DNA of 64,000 bases from Acinetobacter sp. WC-141 (GCF_000313935.1 NZ_AMSS01000043.1:62001-126000), one strand, 5' to 3'; shown: positions 18,350 to 27,785, counted from the stretch's first letter. Made by a program: numbers and translations. Notes: generated by a model from the letters alone, not told the origin.

Positions 18350-19150
18350 ATGAAAAATACCAAAATTAATGCACGTCATCTCATTATCGATTTATTTCTT
18401 TCCTCGGCCTATTCTCAGCTCACCATTAAACAAATATTAATTGCAGCAAAACTCTTTCATATGAGTGAAAATGGTATTCGCGTTGCGACCACTCGACTGT
18501 TAAATGAAGGTATGATCGAGAGTGCCGAGCGCGGTATTTATCAACTTTCGTCCTCTACCAAAGAATGGGCAAAAGTCATTTTAAATCGTAAAAATGGCAT
18601 TAAGCAGACCAAAGAATGGCAACAGCAATATCTGGCAGTATTTACAGGTACATTAGGCCGTATAGACCGGACCGCTTTAAAAAAGAGAGAACATGCTTTA
18701 CGCCAATTTGGTTTTAGAGAGCTCGAAACTGGTATTTATATACGTCCAGATAATTTAGCCTATAGCTTTGAAAAAACATGTGAAGAGCTCGTTTTAGCGG
18801 GCCTTGAAAATGAAGCCAAAATTTCTATTATTCAAAAATTTGACTCAAAAACAGTTTCGTTAATTCCTTCTTTATGGGATACGAAGCAGCTTGAAAAAAA
18901 CTATGAGATGTATAGTCAAGATATCCAAGAATGGTTTTTGAATTATAAAAAGTTATCCTTAAATGAGGCCGCTACCCAAGCTTTGTTATTAGGACGTGAA
19001 ACAATTACCTTACTCATGAATGATCCTCTATTGCCCTCTCCATTTGTTAACGAACATGCCCGCAATCAGTTTGCTCAAAATGTACAGCAACTCGACTCAA
19101 TTGGACAAAAGCTGTGGCAAAAAATTTATGAAAATGAATTAGCTCATTAA
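18350..19150 (+). CDS. PaaX-like transcriptional regulator
   Basis: 266-residue regulator of the PaaX type. PaaX represses phenylacetate genes in E. coli; relatives regulate other acyl-CoA-linked pathways. The N-terminal winged helix (about 5-70) includes a FHMSENGIRVATTRLLNEGMI-like recognition region, followed by the PaaX middle domain (about 90-175) and a C-terminal helical domain. No phenylacetate gene is here. A fatty acid desaturase starts 105 bp downstream on the same strand, so this regulator probably controls membrane-lipid desaturation; that is inference. The ribosome site is weak. Confidence 0.75.
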   Translation: MKNTKINARHLIIDLFLSSAYSQLTIKQILIAAKLFHMSENGIRVATTRLLNEGMIESAERGIYQLSSSTKEWAKVILNRKNGIKQTKEWQQQYLAVFTGTLGRIDRTALKKREHALRQFGFRELETGIYIRPDNLAYSFEKTCEELVLAGLENEAKISIIQKFDSKTVSLIPSLWDTKQLEKNYEMYSQDIQEWFLNYKKLSLNEAATQALLLGRETITLLMNDPLLPSPFVNEHARNQFAQNVQQLDSIGQKLWQKIYENELAH

Positions 19151-19255
19151 AGAGCGATTTATTTTTTTACAAACAAATATTACACTTTTTTAAATTTTAT
19201 GATTATATTGGTAATATAAAATATGGAAACCAAAATCTGATTTGGGAGAATAAAA

Positions 19256-20248
19256 ATGAATGCACAAGTGAGCGTGACCGATCTATTTAGCAGAGAAGAA
19301 ATACAAGAACTCACGCAACCCTCAGATGCATACGGTGCTTGGGCGGTTGCAAGTACATGGGCTGTTATTGGTGGAACATTTGCTAGCTTAATCATGATGT
19401 GGGATTATTTACCAAGCTGGGGCAAATTACTTGCTTGTATGCTTGCTTTGGCTATATTGGCTGGTCGCCAGTTATGCCTAGCGATTTTAATGCACGATGC
19501 ATCTCATAAAAGCTTATTCAAAAATAAGAAAATAAATGACTTTATAGGTGAATGGCTATGCGCTCGACCAATCTGGAATGATCTACAAAAATACCGTGTA
19601 CATCATGTTCGTCATCATGCAAAAACATCTACTCCAGATGATCCGGACCTTTCTTTAGTTTCTGGTTTTCCAGTAAGGAAAAAATCTCTTACGCGTAAAT
19701 TCTTACGCGACTTAACGGGTATGACCGGATTAAAGTTTAGCTTTGGTCGAGTGTTAATGGATCTAGATTTAATGAAATGGACAGTTGCAAATGATCAAGT
19801 CTGGTTAGACCGCAGCAATAAAAAACTGGTTGATTATGCAAAAAGTTTTGTAAAAAATAGTACTGGGGCCATTGCGACCAATGTAGCACTCTATGGTCTT
19901 TTAAAGGCTTTTGGTCAACAGCGGTTTTATTGGTTATGGCCTTTAGCTTATTTGACACCATTTCCATTATTTTTAAGAATTCGCTCAATGGCCGAGCATG
20001 CAGGAATGCAAACGAGTAATACAGCCTTAACCAATACCCGTACAACACGTGCAGGTTGGATTGCCAGAAGCTTTGTGGCTCCTATTCACGTTAATTATCA
20101 CATGGAACATCATTTAATGGCTTCCGTGCCCTACTTCAAACTGCCGCGTATGCATCGTCTATTGAGAGATCGCGGACATGTTCCGGCACCACCTAGCTAT
20201 TTTGAAGTGATTGAATCACTCTCATCTAAGCCAGAACAATCTAATTAA
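19256..20248 (+). CDS. Membrane fatty acid desaturase
   Basis: Di-iron membrane enzyme that introduces a double bond into acyl chains. The 330 residues contain all three His boxes of the desaturase/hydroxylase family: HDASH (about residue 82), HHVRHH (about 119-124) and HMEHH (about 282-286), between hydrophobic helices (about 36-75 and 200-245). RBS GGGAG is well placed. Regiospecificity and whether the substrate is a phospholipid or acyl-CoA cannot be told. It pairs with the PaaX-like regulator upstream. Confidence 0.87.
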   Translation: MNAQVSVTDLFSREEIQELTQPSDAYGAWAVASTWAVIGGTFASLIMMWDYLPSWGKLLACMLALAILAGRQLCLAILMHDASHKSLFKNKKINDFIGEWLCARPIWNDLQKYRVHHVRHHAKTSTPDDPDLSLVSGFPVRKKSLTRKFLRDLTGMTGLKFSFGRVLMDLDLMKWTVANDQVWLDRSNKKLVDYAKSFVKNSTGAIATNVALYGLLKAFGQQRFYWLWPLAYLTPFPLFLRIRSMAEHAGMQTSNTALTNTRTTRAGWIARSFVAPIHVNYHMEHHLMASVPYFKLPRMHRLLRDRGHVPAPPSYFEVIESLSSKPEQSN

Positions 20249-20266
20249 CCCATTAAAATTATAGGT

Positions 20267-20299
20267 AAAAGGCCATAAAGTTAAATTTATGACCTTTTA
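20267..20299. terminator. Bidirectional terminator between desaturase and AraC gene
   Basis: Near-perfect inverted repeat: AAAAGG-CATAAA pairs with TTTATG-CCTTTT with one mismatch, between convergent genes and overlapping the last codon of the minus-strand gene. Confidence 0.7.
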
Positions 20300-21322
20300 A
20301 TTTAAACCAGCCATTTTATGCTGGGTTTGGAAATATTTAGGCGTCATCCCCATCCAGCGCTTAAATGCACGAGTGAAGTGAGAAGTCTCGGCATACCCCA
20401 GCATTAAAGCCACTTTTTCAATCGACATGTTATTTTGTGCTAAAAGTTTCTGAGCATGTTCCTTTTTAAGCAAGTCAATCAAGACTGTAAAACTTGTATT
20501 CTCAAGGGCTAAGTAACGTTGTAAAGTTCGTTCTGACATATTCATGATTTGAGCTACCTGTCCCACTTTTAAGGTTTCACCTTGCTCATCCAGAAGCAAT
20601 TTTTCAGCTACTTGTTTAACTCGCCCTTTCCAACCACTTTTTAACTTTAATTTCTCTATATCCCGCTTACATTGTGCATCTAACAACGGCGCTAGCATTG
20701 GGTCTGCGGTTAATACAGGTTGTACTAAATATTCTTTTGGAAATGTCCAGCTATTACGCTTTTGGTTAAATAAACAAGTGACTGCTAGTTGATCGCTTAT
20801 TTGAGCAAAACCTATCGGTTCCGGCATTTGTAATTCAACTTTTCCTAAATGAGAAAGCCCTGTTAATTTTTTTGCAATTTGAACAAAACCGATTAACAAA
20901 AAAATGTTGGCGTTTGGGCTCAGCTGAAATGCTTTTACGGGCTGATGAATTGACCAACATACATAATTCTTTTCTTGTTTTAGTTGTGGTTTAAAAAGAT
21001 TACAACGAGATCCAATGAACTGCTCAAGTATTTTCAGCGCTTCTCCTAAATTTGGAGAAACCATAGCAGCCATTCCGACTGAACCATAACATGAGGCTGT
21101 CATCTCCAAAGCTAAATACCCAGCTAATGCTGGTTCTTCACACAAAGTAATGGCCCGTTCAATAAACTGATTTAAGTGATTGAACTCAACATACCAATAA
21201 GGCTTTTTTAATTGATCTGATGTTATGCCGCTTCCATCTAAAAGTTGCTCGCCAGAGACACCCCATCGCTTAACAGTCTCGACTAATAAGTTAATATAAG
21301 TTCCGGGTAATTCTGGATTCAT
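20297..21322 (-). CDS. AraC-family regulator (OruR/ArgR-like)
   Basis: About 341 residues: a large N-terminal ligand-binding domain (about 15-200, of the Arabinose_bd type found in OruR-like regulators) and a C-terminal double HTH with VGQVAQIMNMSERTLQRYL and KVALMLGYAETSHFTRAFKRW. I take the ATG at 21322, preceded by AGG, over a TTG at 21340. It is divergent from the flavodoxin-fold oxidoreductase at 21480 with a shared 157-bp promoter region and is the likely regulator of that gene. Confidence 0.83.
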   Translation of the reverse strand: MNPELPGTYINLLVETVKRWGVSGEQLLDGSGITSDQLKKPYWYVEFNHLNQFIERAITLCEEPALAGYLALEMTASCYGSVGMAAMVSPNLGEALKILEQFIGSRCNLFKPQLKQEKNYVCWSIHQPVKAFQLSPNANIFLLIGFVQIAKKLTGLSHLGKVELQMPEPIGFAQISDQLAVTCLFNQKRNSWTFPKEYLVQPVLTADPMLAPLLDAQCKRDIEKLKLKSGWKGRVKQVAEKLLLDEQGETLKVGQVAQIMNMSERTLQRYLALENTSFTVLIDLLKKEHAQKLLAQNNMSIEKVALMLGYAETSHFTRAFKRWMGMTPKYFQTQHKMAGLN

Positions 21323-21479
21323 GAGCAACCTATTAAGCAAAATAGAATGGCGTGAAATGGTAAAAACTGTCAGTTCAGGAACTATGCCATGCTTTTAAAT
21401 TGAGGCATAGTGATTCAAAACAAAATCCGCTGAATTGCACTAGACAGCACAATTTCCGAAAAGGAATACAGGTCGACTT

Positions 21480-22178
21480 ATGAACATTCTGATTGTCCAT
21501 GCTCATCCAGAACCACAATCTTTTACCGCTGCTCTAAAAAGTACAGCCAAGCAGACCTTTGAAAATTTGGGGCACAGCGTAGAAGTTTCAGATTTATATG
21601 CGATGCAATTTAACCCTATTGCATCAAAAGAAGATTTTTTAGAGCTCAACCAACCTGATTATTTTAACTATGCTCTCGAACAAAGAAATGCCAGCAAAAA
21701 TCAACTTCTAGCTCCAGATATTCAAGCAGAAATTGAAAAAGTAAAAAAAGCTGATTTAGTTATTTTAAATTTTCCACTCTACTGGACATCTGTGCCCGCA
21801 ATTTTAAAGGGCTGGATTGATCGTGTGTTCGTCTCTGGCTTGTTTTATGGGGGTAAGCGGTTTTACAACCATGGTGGTATGGCGGGTAAAAAAGCGATGC
21901 TCTCTTTAACACTCGGTGGCAGAACGCACATGTTTGGAGAAAACTCAATTCACGGCCCAATCGAAAATTATTTATCGCCAATTCAGCGTGGTACTTTGGC
22001 ATATGCTGGCTTTGAAGTTCTACCACCATTCATTGCTTACCACGTGCCATATATTAGCCACGAAGCACGAGAAACCCTACTCGAAGACTATATAACTTAT
22101 CTCACTCATCTGGATCAACTCGAACCGTTAACATTTCCTAAGCTTGAGCAATTTGATGAAAAGTTATACCCACTCTAA
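21480..22178 (+). CDS. NAD(P)H dehydrogenase (quinone)-like flavodoxin-fold oxidoreductase
   Basis: 232-residue flavodoxin_2 family protein (NQO1/MdaB/KefF relatives) that binds FMN or FAD and reduces quinones or other electrophiles. Landmarks are VHAHPEPQSFTAALK at the N-terminus (phosphate-binding loop), LNFPLYWTSVPAILKGWIDRVF near residue 100, and a TLGGRTHMFGENS loop. Start supported by AGG upstream. Divergent from an AraC regulator, which suggests induction by a substrate or stress signal. Confidence 0.82.
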   Translation: MNILIVHAHPEPQSFTAALKSTAKQTFENLGHSVEVSDLYAMQFNPIASKEDFLELNQPDYFNYALEQRNASKNQLLAPDIQAEIEKVKKADLVILNFPLYWTSVPAILKGWIDRVFVSGLFYGGKRFYNHGGMAGKKAMLSLTLGGRTHMFGENSIHGPIENYLSPIQRGTLAYAGFEVLPPFIAYHVPYISHEARETLLEDYITYLTHLDQLEPLTFPKLEQFDEKLYPL

Positions 22179-22670
22179 TGCTGTGTTTTAGCTCTAAAAT
22201 AGAATAGCCGAATCTAGCTTATTATTTTCGGTTATTCTTTCTCATAGCTACTCCCAAACAAAAGGATCAAAACTGCTCAAAAAATAGATCAAACGGTAAA
22301 AAAATTAAGGTAAAAATTTTTATAAAATTAAGAATATAAAATTTAATCAATAATATACAAATGTAGTGAAACGAGACTTATCAAGTAAAAATGATAACCA
22401 ATACTCATTTCCTAATCACTTAATTCATATTTTTACAAAAAAATCTTTGACCATTTTTCTTAGATTTGTGACAAAAATGTCATAAAAACAAAGGGCGTTA
22501 CTAATAGATAAAAAATATAAATATCAATTAATTAAATAAATTTAACAATGAAAATATTCCTTCATATTTCATTCATTATTGACACTATTTGTATAAAAAG
22601 TGAGTACTCCTCAGTTCATATAACAGATTTACTCTTATTGTAATTATGCTATTTTTGTTACATGGAGTTA

Positions 22671-22705
22671 TCAAAGCTTTTATTAGTTGTAATTTAAAGC
22701 TTTGA
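22671..22705 (+). repeat. 10-bp inverted repeat in the leader of the fadL-type gene
   Basis: Arms TCAAAGCTTT (22671-22680) and AAAGCTTTGA (22696-22705) separated by 15 bp, about 75 bp before the start codon. A second, imperfect inverted repeat (AACACAGTTTAAAC with GGTTTAACTCTGTT) follows at about 22710-22737. These could be stacked RNA hairpins in the mRNA leader or operator sites. The wider gap 22179-22670 is very AT-rich and has one more small palindrome, TGACA-4-TGTCA at 22469-22482; no gene is seen. Confidence 0.55.
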
Positions 22706-22778
22706 AGGCAACACAGTTTAAACGGTTTAACTCTGTTACTTTTAAAAAAATGTCTTGAAGTTCAAGGAAAGATTAAAA

Positions 22779-24290
22779 ATGAAATTAAAACATCTGAGCA
22801 CTGCAATGATTTTAGCAACGCTGCCTGCAACTGGGGTTTTTGCAGCAGCATTGGATCGCTCTGGACAATCAATGTCTGCATTTTTGCAGCCTGGTAATTA
22901 CTTTGAAGCTGGTATTTCTGTTTTAGACCCAGATGTAGCGGGTAAAGAAGCAGGTTCAAGCGCAACACGCCGCGATATTAGCGATATGGGTAATGATTAC
23001 TACTTCCCAAGTGCTGCATTAAAATTACAACTCAACGATAAATTCTCTTTTGGTTTACTTTACGACCAACCATTTGGAGCAGATGCAGAATATTCAGGTA
23101 ATAATGTATTCGTTTCGAATCCCGGTACTGATACTATTTTAAGTCAAAAGGCATTAGGTGAATTAGCAACTAGCTCAATTAGTAAGTTAGTTCAAGCATC
23201 TGGATCAGCATTTACACCAGCTCTTATAGCTGTGACGAAGGTTACTGGCGGTGATCCTACAAAACCAACTCAAACAGAGATCTTAGGTGCATTACAACAA
23301 GTTGCTAAAGGTGGAAATACAACTGTAGGTGCAGGACTAACAGCACTACAAAACACCCAAGCTGCTATTAATGCAGCAAATAATTATTTAGGTAAGGGCG
23401 CAACTAAAGTTAAAGTTGATACACAAAACTTATCTTTTGTTTTTGGTTTTCAACCGACTCAAAACTTCAATTTCTACGCTGGTCCTGTATTACAAACAAT
23501 TAAAGGTAATGTAAGTTTACGAGGTCAAGCTTATAGTCTTTATAATGGTTATGATGCAAATATTAAAGAAACAACAGGTGCGGGTTGGTTAGCAGGCGCA
23601 GCTTATCAAATTCCTGAAATTGCACTTAAAGCATCTGTAACTTATCGTTCTGAAATTGATCATAAAGTAGATATTAATGAAAATTTATCTATATTAAATT
23701 TCCCTGGTCTTACTTCAGTACTTGCTGGTCTAGATGTTCCAGCTTCTAAACTTCAAGCAATTAACTCATCTGGTAAAACTACAATTACAACACCACAGTC
23801 TGTTAACCTTGATTTCCAAACAGGTGTCATGGCTGATACAGTTGCATTTGCCAATGTACGTTGGGTGAACTGGAAAGATTTCTCAATTCAACCATATAAA
23901 TTTGGCAAAGTCTCAGAAGCTGTAGGTGGTCTTGTTGGACGTCCAAATGGCTTTAACCTAGTTGAATATTCTGATGACCAATGGTCTGTGAACGCTGGTG
24001 TAGGCCGTAAACTTAACGATAAATGGGCTGGTAACGTTTCTGTAGGTTGGGACTCTGGTGCAGGTAATCCTATAACAACATTAGGACCAACAGAAGGTTA
24101 CTGGAACGTAGGTTTAGGTGTTCAATATAGCCCTACTCCTCAAACGTTCATTGCTGGTGGTGTAAAATACTTCTGGTTAGGCGATGCTAAAGCTCAAACA
24201 GGTGCGCAAGCAGGTAGTGATGAATATGTTGCAGAGTTTTCTGACAACAATGCAATCGCTTATGGTTTAAAACTTGGTTATAAATTCTAA
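22779..24290 (+). CDS. FadL-family outer-membrane porin (OmpP1/TodX-like)
   Basis: Outer-membrane channel for long-chain fatty acids or other hydrophobic compounds. The signal peptide ends near GVFA and the mature protein begins AALDRSGQSM, typical of FadL N-terminal hatch regions. The beta-barrel ends with LKLGYKF. The 503-residue protein carries a soluble Thr/Ala-rich insertion (roughly 120-210) with low aromatic content, probably an extracellular loop. I choose ATG at 22779 because AAGGAAAG precedes it; a TTG 24 bp upstream has no site. A terminator follows. It may feed substrates towards the desaturase and AtfA encoded nearby, though that link is only gene proximity. Confidence 0.85.
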   Translation: MKLKHLSTAMILATLPATGVFAAALDRSGQSMSAFLQPGNYFEAGISVLDPDVAGKEAGSSATRRDISDMGNDYYFPSAALKLQLNDKFSFGLLYDQPFGADAEYSGNNVFVSNPGTDTILSQKALGELATSSISKLVQASGSAFTPALIAVTKVTGGDPTKPTQTEILGALQQVAKGGNTTVGAGLTALQNTQAAINAANNYLGKGATKVKVDTQNLSFVFGFQPTQNFNFYAGPVLQTIKGNVSLRGQAYSLYNGYDANIKETTGAGWLAGAAYQIPEIALKASVTYRSEIDHKVDINENLSILNFPGLTSVLAGLDVPASKLQAINSSGKTTITTPQSVNLDFQTGVMADTVAFANVRWVNWKDFSIQPYKFGKVSEAVGGLVGRPNGFNLVEYSDDQWSVNAGVGRKLNDKWAGNVSVGWDSGAGNPITTLGPTEGYWNVGLGVQYSPTPQTFIAGGVKYFWLGDAKAQTGAQAGSDEYVAEFSDNNAIAYGLKLGYKF

Positions 24291-24311
24291 GTTTTAAAAA
24301 ATCATTCATAT

Positions 24312-24338
24312 AAAAAAGGCGCTTAAAGCGCCTTTTTT
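24312..24338. terminator. Bidirectional terminator between fadL-type gene and thrH
   Basis: Stem AAAAAAGGCGC / GCGCCTTTTTT with loop TTAAA, between convergent genes. Confidence 0.9.
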
Positions 24339-24350
24339 ATTACTTATCTC

Positions 24351-24968
24351 TTAAGCTGGGATTGTACGCTGTGAAACCGAACGGATTGCTTCTTTTAATG
24401 CATCATATCCGTGGATAGCTGGAAACTGTGGAAACTCAGCAATCACGTTTTCTGGCGCATCAAATAAGAAACCATGGTCCGCTTCACCAAGCATGGTTGT
24501 ATCGTTATACGAGTCACCCGCTGCGATTACTCGGAAATTTAAGCCATGTAGCGCCTTAACCGACTCACGTTTTTGATCTGGTTGGCGTAATTTATAAGCT
24601 GTAATCATTCCTTCTTCATCTGTCTCTAATTTATGACAGAAAATAGTTGGCCACCCCAATTGCTTCATTAAAGGATGCGCAAATTCATAGAAAGTATCTG
24701 ACAAGATCACGAGTTGGAAATGAGTGCTCACCCATTCAACAAATTCTTTTGCGCCTGGTAATGGCCCCATCTCAGCAATGACTTCTTGAATGTCATTTAA
24801 GCCTAAACCGTGTTGTTTCAAAATATTAAGACGCTGAGTCATTAAAACATCATAATCCGGAATATCACGAGTTGTCGCCTCGAGTTCTTTAATCCCTGTT
24901 TTTTTAGCGAAATTGATCCAGATTTCAGGAACTAAAACCCCTTCAAGATCTAGGCATACGATTTCCAT
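24351..24968 (-). CDS. thrH: ThrH phosphoserine phosphatase / homoserine kinase
   Basis: HAD-family enzyme that dephosphorylates phosphoserine; the Pseudomonas enzyme can also transfer the phosphate to homoserine. The 205-residue length equals P. aeruginosa ThrH. Motifs are DLEGVLVPE (catalytic Asp with Glu in the DxD-like position, typical of ThrH), VILSDT, and AAGDSYNDTTML. I place the start at the ATG at 24968 with GGAAG just upstream, not the TTG at 24980. Divergent from cysH, a neighbour it also has in Pseudomonas as I recall. Confidence 0.9.
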   Translation of the reverse strand: MEIVCLDLEGVLVPEIWINFAKKTGIKELEATTRDIPDYDVLMTQRLNILKQHGLGLNDIQEVIAEMGPLPGAKEFVEWVSTHFQLVILSDTFYEFAHPLMKQLGWPTIFCHKLETDEEGMITAYKLRQPDQKRESVKALHGLNFRVIAAGDSYNDTTMLGEADHGFLFDAPENVIAEFPQFPAIHGYDALKEAIRSVSQRTIPA

Positions 24969-25152
24969 GAATGCTTCCAACGTTGGTTAAAAATTGCTGT
25001 ATCATACCACTAAGATTTTCAGTTTTGCGTTGTTATTGATCAAATCAATTTTATTCATAAGGATCGAAATTAAAGTGCTAAGCAGTTTATCAACTATCCT
25101 TTAGAATATTTTTCATAACTCAATGCGCCCAAGCCTTTTGCCAGGAACACAC

Positions 25153-25887
25153 ATGACCGTTATTCCGACTATTGATATCGTAGATGCTCTTGCTGCTGAA
25201 TATGCAACCAAAAGCCCGCGAGAAATTTTAGAGCTTGCCTTAAGCCAGCAAGGTGAAATTGCAATTTCTTTTTCGGGAGCAGAAGACGTTGTCTTAATTG
25301 ATATTGCTTCACGTTTGGGTAAGCCGTTCCGTGTCTTTAGTCTTGACACTGGCCGCCTGCATGCTGAAACTTATCAATTTATTGAAACTGTCCGTAAACA
25401 CTACAATATCAATATCGAAATTTGTTTCCCTGAATCTGAAGCTGTTCAAAACATGGTAAACGAAAAAGGTTTATTCAGCTTTTTTACAGATGGTCACCAA
25501 GAATGTTGTGGTATCCGAAAAGTTCAGCCTTTACGTAAAAAACTTGCGACTTTAGATGGCTGGATTACGGGTCAACGCAAAGATCAAAGCCCTGGTACAC
25601 GTACAGAAATTCCAGTAGTACAAGCAGATGCGGGTTTCTCAGGTCCAGGTAAGCAGCTCATTAAATATAATCCTCTAGCAAACTGGACAAGTGCGGAAGT
25701 ATGGAGCTACATCCGTATGATGGAAATTCCATATAACCCTCTTCACGAACGTGGTTTTGTTTCTATTGGCTGTGAACCATGTACACGTGCTGTATTACCA
25801 AATCAACATGAGCGTGAAGGACGCTGGTGGTGGGAAGAAGCGACTCAAAAAGAGTGTGGATTACATGCAGGCAACATGAAAAAGTAA
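25153..25887 (+). CDS. cysH: CysH adenylyl-sulfate reductase (4Fe-4S, APS type)
   Basis: Reduces activated sulfate to sulfite in assimilation using thioredoxin. The 244 residues have a P-loop-like SFSGAED (39-45), and the cysteine pairs CCGIRK (C118, C119) and GCEPC (C207, C210) that bind a 4Fe-4S cluster. That makes it the APS-using type rather than E. coli-type PAPS reductase. The C-terminal ECGLH holds catalytic C235. I prefer ATG at 25153 (AGGAA 6 nt upstream) over 25123. Other cys genes are not in the window. Confidence 0.93.
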   Translation: MTVIPTIDIVDALAAEYATKSPREILELALSQQGEIAISFSGAEDVVLIDIASRLGKPFRVFSLDTGRLHAETYQFIETVRKHYNINIEICFPESEAVQNMVNEKGLFSFFTDGHQECCGIRKVQPLRKKLATLDGWITGQRKDQSPGTRTEIPVVQADAGFSGPGKQLIKYNPLANWTSAEVWSYIRMMEIPYNPLHERGFVSIGCEPCTRAVLPNQHEREGRWWWEEATQKECGLHAGNMKK

Positions 25888-25895
25888 TTTGTTAT

Positions 25896-25928
25896 CAAAA
25901 AACCACTGCTAAATCAGTGGTTTTTTTT
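25896..25928 (+). terminator. Intrinsic terminator after cysH
   Basis: Stem ACCACTG / CAGTGGT with a 6-nt loop flanked by A- and T-runs, directly after the cysH stop. Confidence 0.9.
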
Positions 25929-26058
25929 ATGTCATGTTCCGTACACAAAGTCATATTTTATCTACTCTAAACGCTATATACTTAATTTTACGGTTCTATA
26001 ATTCTAATAAGAGCTCAGATAAGGGCTTCTTAGAAAAATGCATGAGGCACAATGATTT

Positions 26059-27444
26059 ATGCGTCCATTACACCCAATTGATTTCATTTTTCTGTCACTT
26101 GAAAAAAGACAGCAACCCATGCATGTCGGTGGATTATTTTTATTTGAAATTCCTGAAAATGCACCTGAAACTTTTGTACATGATTTAGTTGAAGATATTA
26201 AACGCTCAAAAAGCATTCCTATCCCACCCTTCAATAACCGTTTAAATGGCTTATTTTGGGATGAAGATGAAGAGTTCGATATCGATCATCACTTTCGCCA
26301 CATTGCTTTGCCTCATCCGGGCCGTATTCGTGAACTACTGGTTTATATTTCACAGCAGCATAGCTCATTAATTGATCGTGCAAAGCCACTTTGGACGTGC
26401 GACATTATTGAAGGAATCGAAGGCAATCGTTTTGCCATGTATTTTAAAATCCATCATGCAATGGTCGATGGCGTTGCGGGTATGCGTTTGATCGAGAAAT
26501 CCCTATCAAAAACACCTGAAGAGAAACACGTGGTTCCTCTATGGTGTGTTGAGAGCAAAAGAACTAAACGCCTAAAAGTACCTACTCCAAGTACAAGCAA
26601 AATTAAGAGTATTTTAGGTGGTATTAAATCTCAACTCGATATAGCTCCTAAAGTGATGCAAGAGCTATCTCAGACTATATTTAAAGAAATGGGTAAAAAT
26701 CCTGATTATGTTTCTACCTTTCAGGCGCCAATTTCGATATTGAACCAAAGAGTAAGTGCTTCACGTCGCTTTGCTGCCCAATCATTTGAACTCAGCCGCC
26801 TTAGAAAAATCTCAAAGGCATTAGGTGTCACAATTAACGATGTTGTGCTGGCTGTATGTTCTGGAGCTTTACGTGAATATTTGATTAGTCAAAATAGCTT
26901 ACCTAAAAAGCCACTTATTGCCATGGTTCCAGCTTCATTACACACAGATGATTCTGACATGAGTAACCGAATTACAATGATTTTGGCAAATCTAGGGACT
27001 CATAAAGACCAACCATTAGAACGTCTAGAAATTATTCGTCGCAGTATGCAAAATTCAAAGCAACGCTTTAGCCGTATGACTGCGAATGAAATTTTAAACT
27101 ACAGTGCAGTTGTTTATGGTCCGGCAGGATTAAACATCATGTCAGGAATGCTTCCTAAGCGCCAGGCGTTCAATTTAGTCATTTCCAATGTCCCAGGACC
27201 ACGTGAGCCGCTTTATTGGAATGGCGCGAAATTAGATGCTCTCTACCCTGCTTCAATTGTCATGGATGGACAAGCTCTAAACATTACCATGACCAGTTAT
27301 TTAGATAAGCTTGAAGTTGGATTAACAGCTTGTCGAAATGCTTTGCCAAAAATGCAAAACCTTTTAACTCACTTAGAAGATGAGATTCAACGTTTTGAAG
27401 AAATTATTGCAGAAAAGCAGCTGAAACATCATTCAGCAAGTTAG
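26059..27444 (+). CDS. atfA: Wax ester synthase / diacylglycerol acyltransferase (AtfA)
   Basis: Transfers an acyl-CoA chain to fatty alcohols or diacylglycerol to make storage wax esters and triacylglycerol, the hallmark neutral lipid enzyme of Acinetobacter. The 461 residues follow A. baylyi AtfA closely. The condensing motif HHAMVDG lies at 132-138 and is intact. PLWTCDIIEG, NDVVLAVCSGALR and FNLVISNVPGP are also conserved. RBS GAGG lies about 10 nt upstream. Transcribed alone, with a terminator at 27450-27481. Confidence 0.95.
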   Translation: MRPLHPIDFIFLSLEKRQQPMHVGGLFLFEIPENAPETFVHDLVEDIKRSKSIPIPPFNNRLNGLFWDEDEEFDIDHHFRHIALPHPGRIRELLVYISQQHSSLIDRAKPLWTCDIIEGIEGNRFAMYFKIHHAMVDGVAGMRLIEKSLSKTPEEKHVVPLWCVESKRTKRLKVPTPSTSKIKSILGGIKSQLDIAPKVMQELSQTIFKEMGKNPDYVSTFQAPISILNQRVSASRRFAAQSFELSRLRKISKALGVTINDVVLAVCSGALREYLISQNSLPKKPLIAMVPASLHTDDSDMSNRITMILANLGTHKDQPLERLEIIRRSMQNSKQRFSRMTANEILNYSAVVYGPAGLNIMSGMLPKRQAFNLVISNVPGPREPLYWNGAKLDALYPASIVMDGQALNITMTSYLDKLEVGLTACRNALPKMQNLLTHLEDEIQRFEEIIAEKQLKHHSAS

Positions 27445-27449
27445 AAAAA

Positions 27450-27481
27450 TTAAGGGGCTTTGAATTGGCCCCTTATTTTTT
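27450..27481 (+). terminator. Intrinsic terminator after atfA
   Basis: Stem AAGGGGC / GCCCCTT with a 9-nt loop and a T-run. The right arm and T-run overlap the final codons of the convergent small gene 27473-27646. Confidence 0.88.
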
Positions 27482-27646
27482 GATTGTGCGGCACTGGTTA
27501 AGCAACTGATGACATACTGAACGAATCATTGCAGTTGTGATCGGTACTTCTTTACCTTGGTCATTCAACATATAGCAGCTATTTACTGGCGTGCTTTCTA
27601 AAACATGTTTAAGACCGTTGCTAATTAAGTTTTCACTTACATTCAT
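27473..27646 (-). CDS. Small PA1571-like conserved protein (57 aa)
   Basis: A 57-codon gene reading MNVSENLISNGLKHVLE at the start, with a strong ribosome site (AGAGG, 7-8 nt before ATG at 27646-27644). It has three Cys residues (24, 45, 52) and an ETPVNS-like segment, and ends in basic CRTIKK. I recognise the general pattern of the small proteins annotated as PA1571 family in Pseudomonas and Acinetobacter; their role is unknown. Its stop codon lies within the atfA terminator stem. Confidence 0.72.
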   Translation of the reverse strand: MNVSENLISNGLKHVLESTPVNSCYMLNDQGKEVPITTAMIRSVCHQLLNQCRTIKK

Positions 27647-27785
27647 GGGTTATACCTCTTATTGTTTGCTAAGACGTTAAATAGGGAGAACGTCTACGGC
27701 TACTGTATGTAAGTAGTATTTAAAATTCATGAATGAAAGTAAAATTTCAGTTGTAACAAGGATTAAGCGATATCTTGTTACAACT

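Noticed and set aside
19180..19395. Minus-strand 71-codon frame over the start of the desaturase
   Set aside because: Lies over a conserved gene with a proper ribosome site and has no family match I can recognise.
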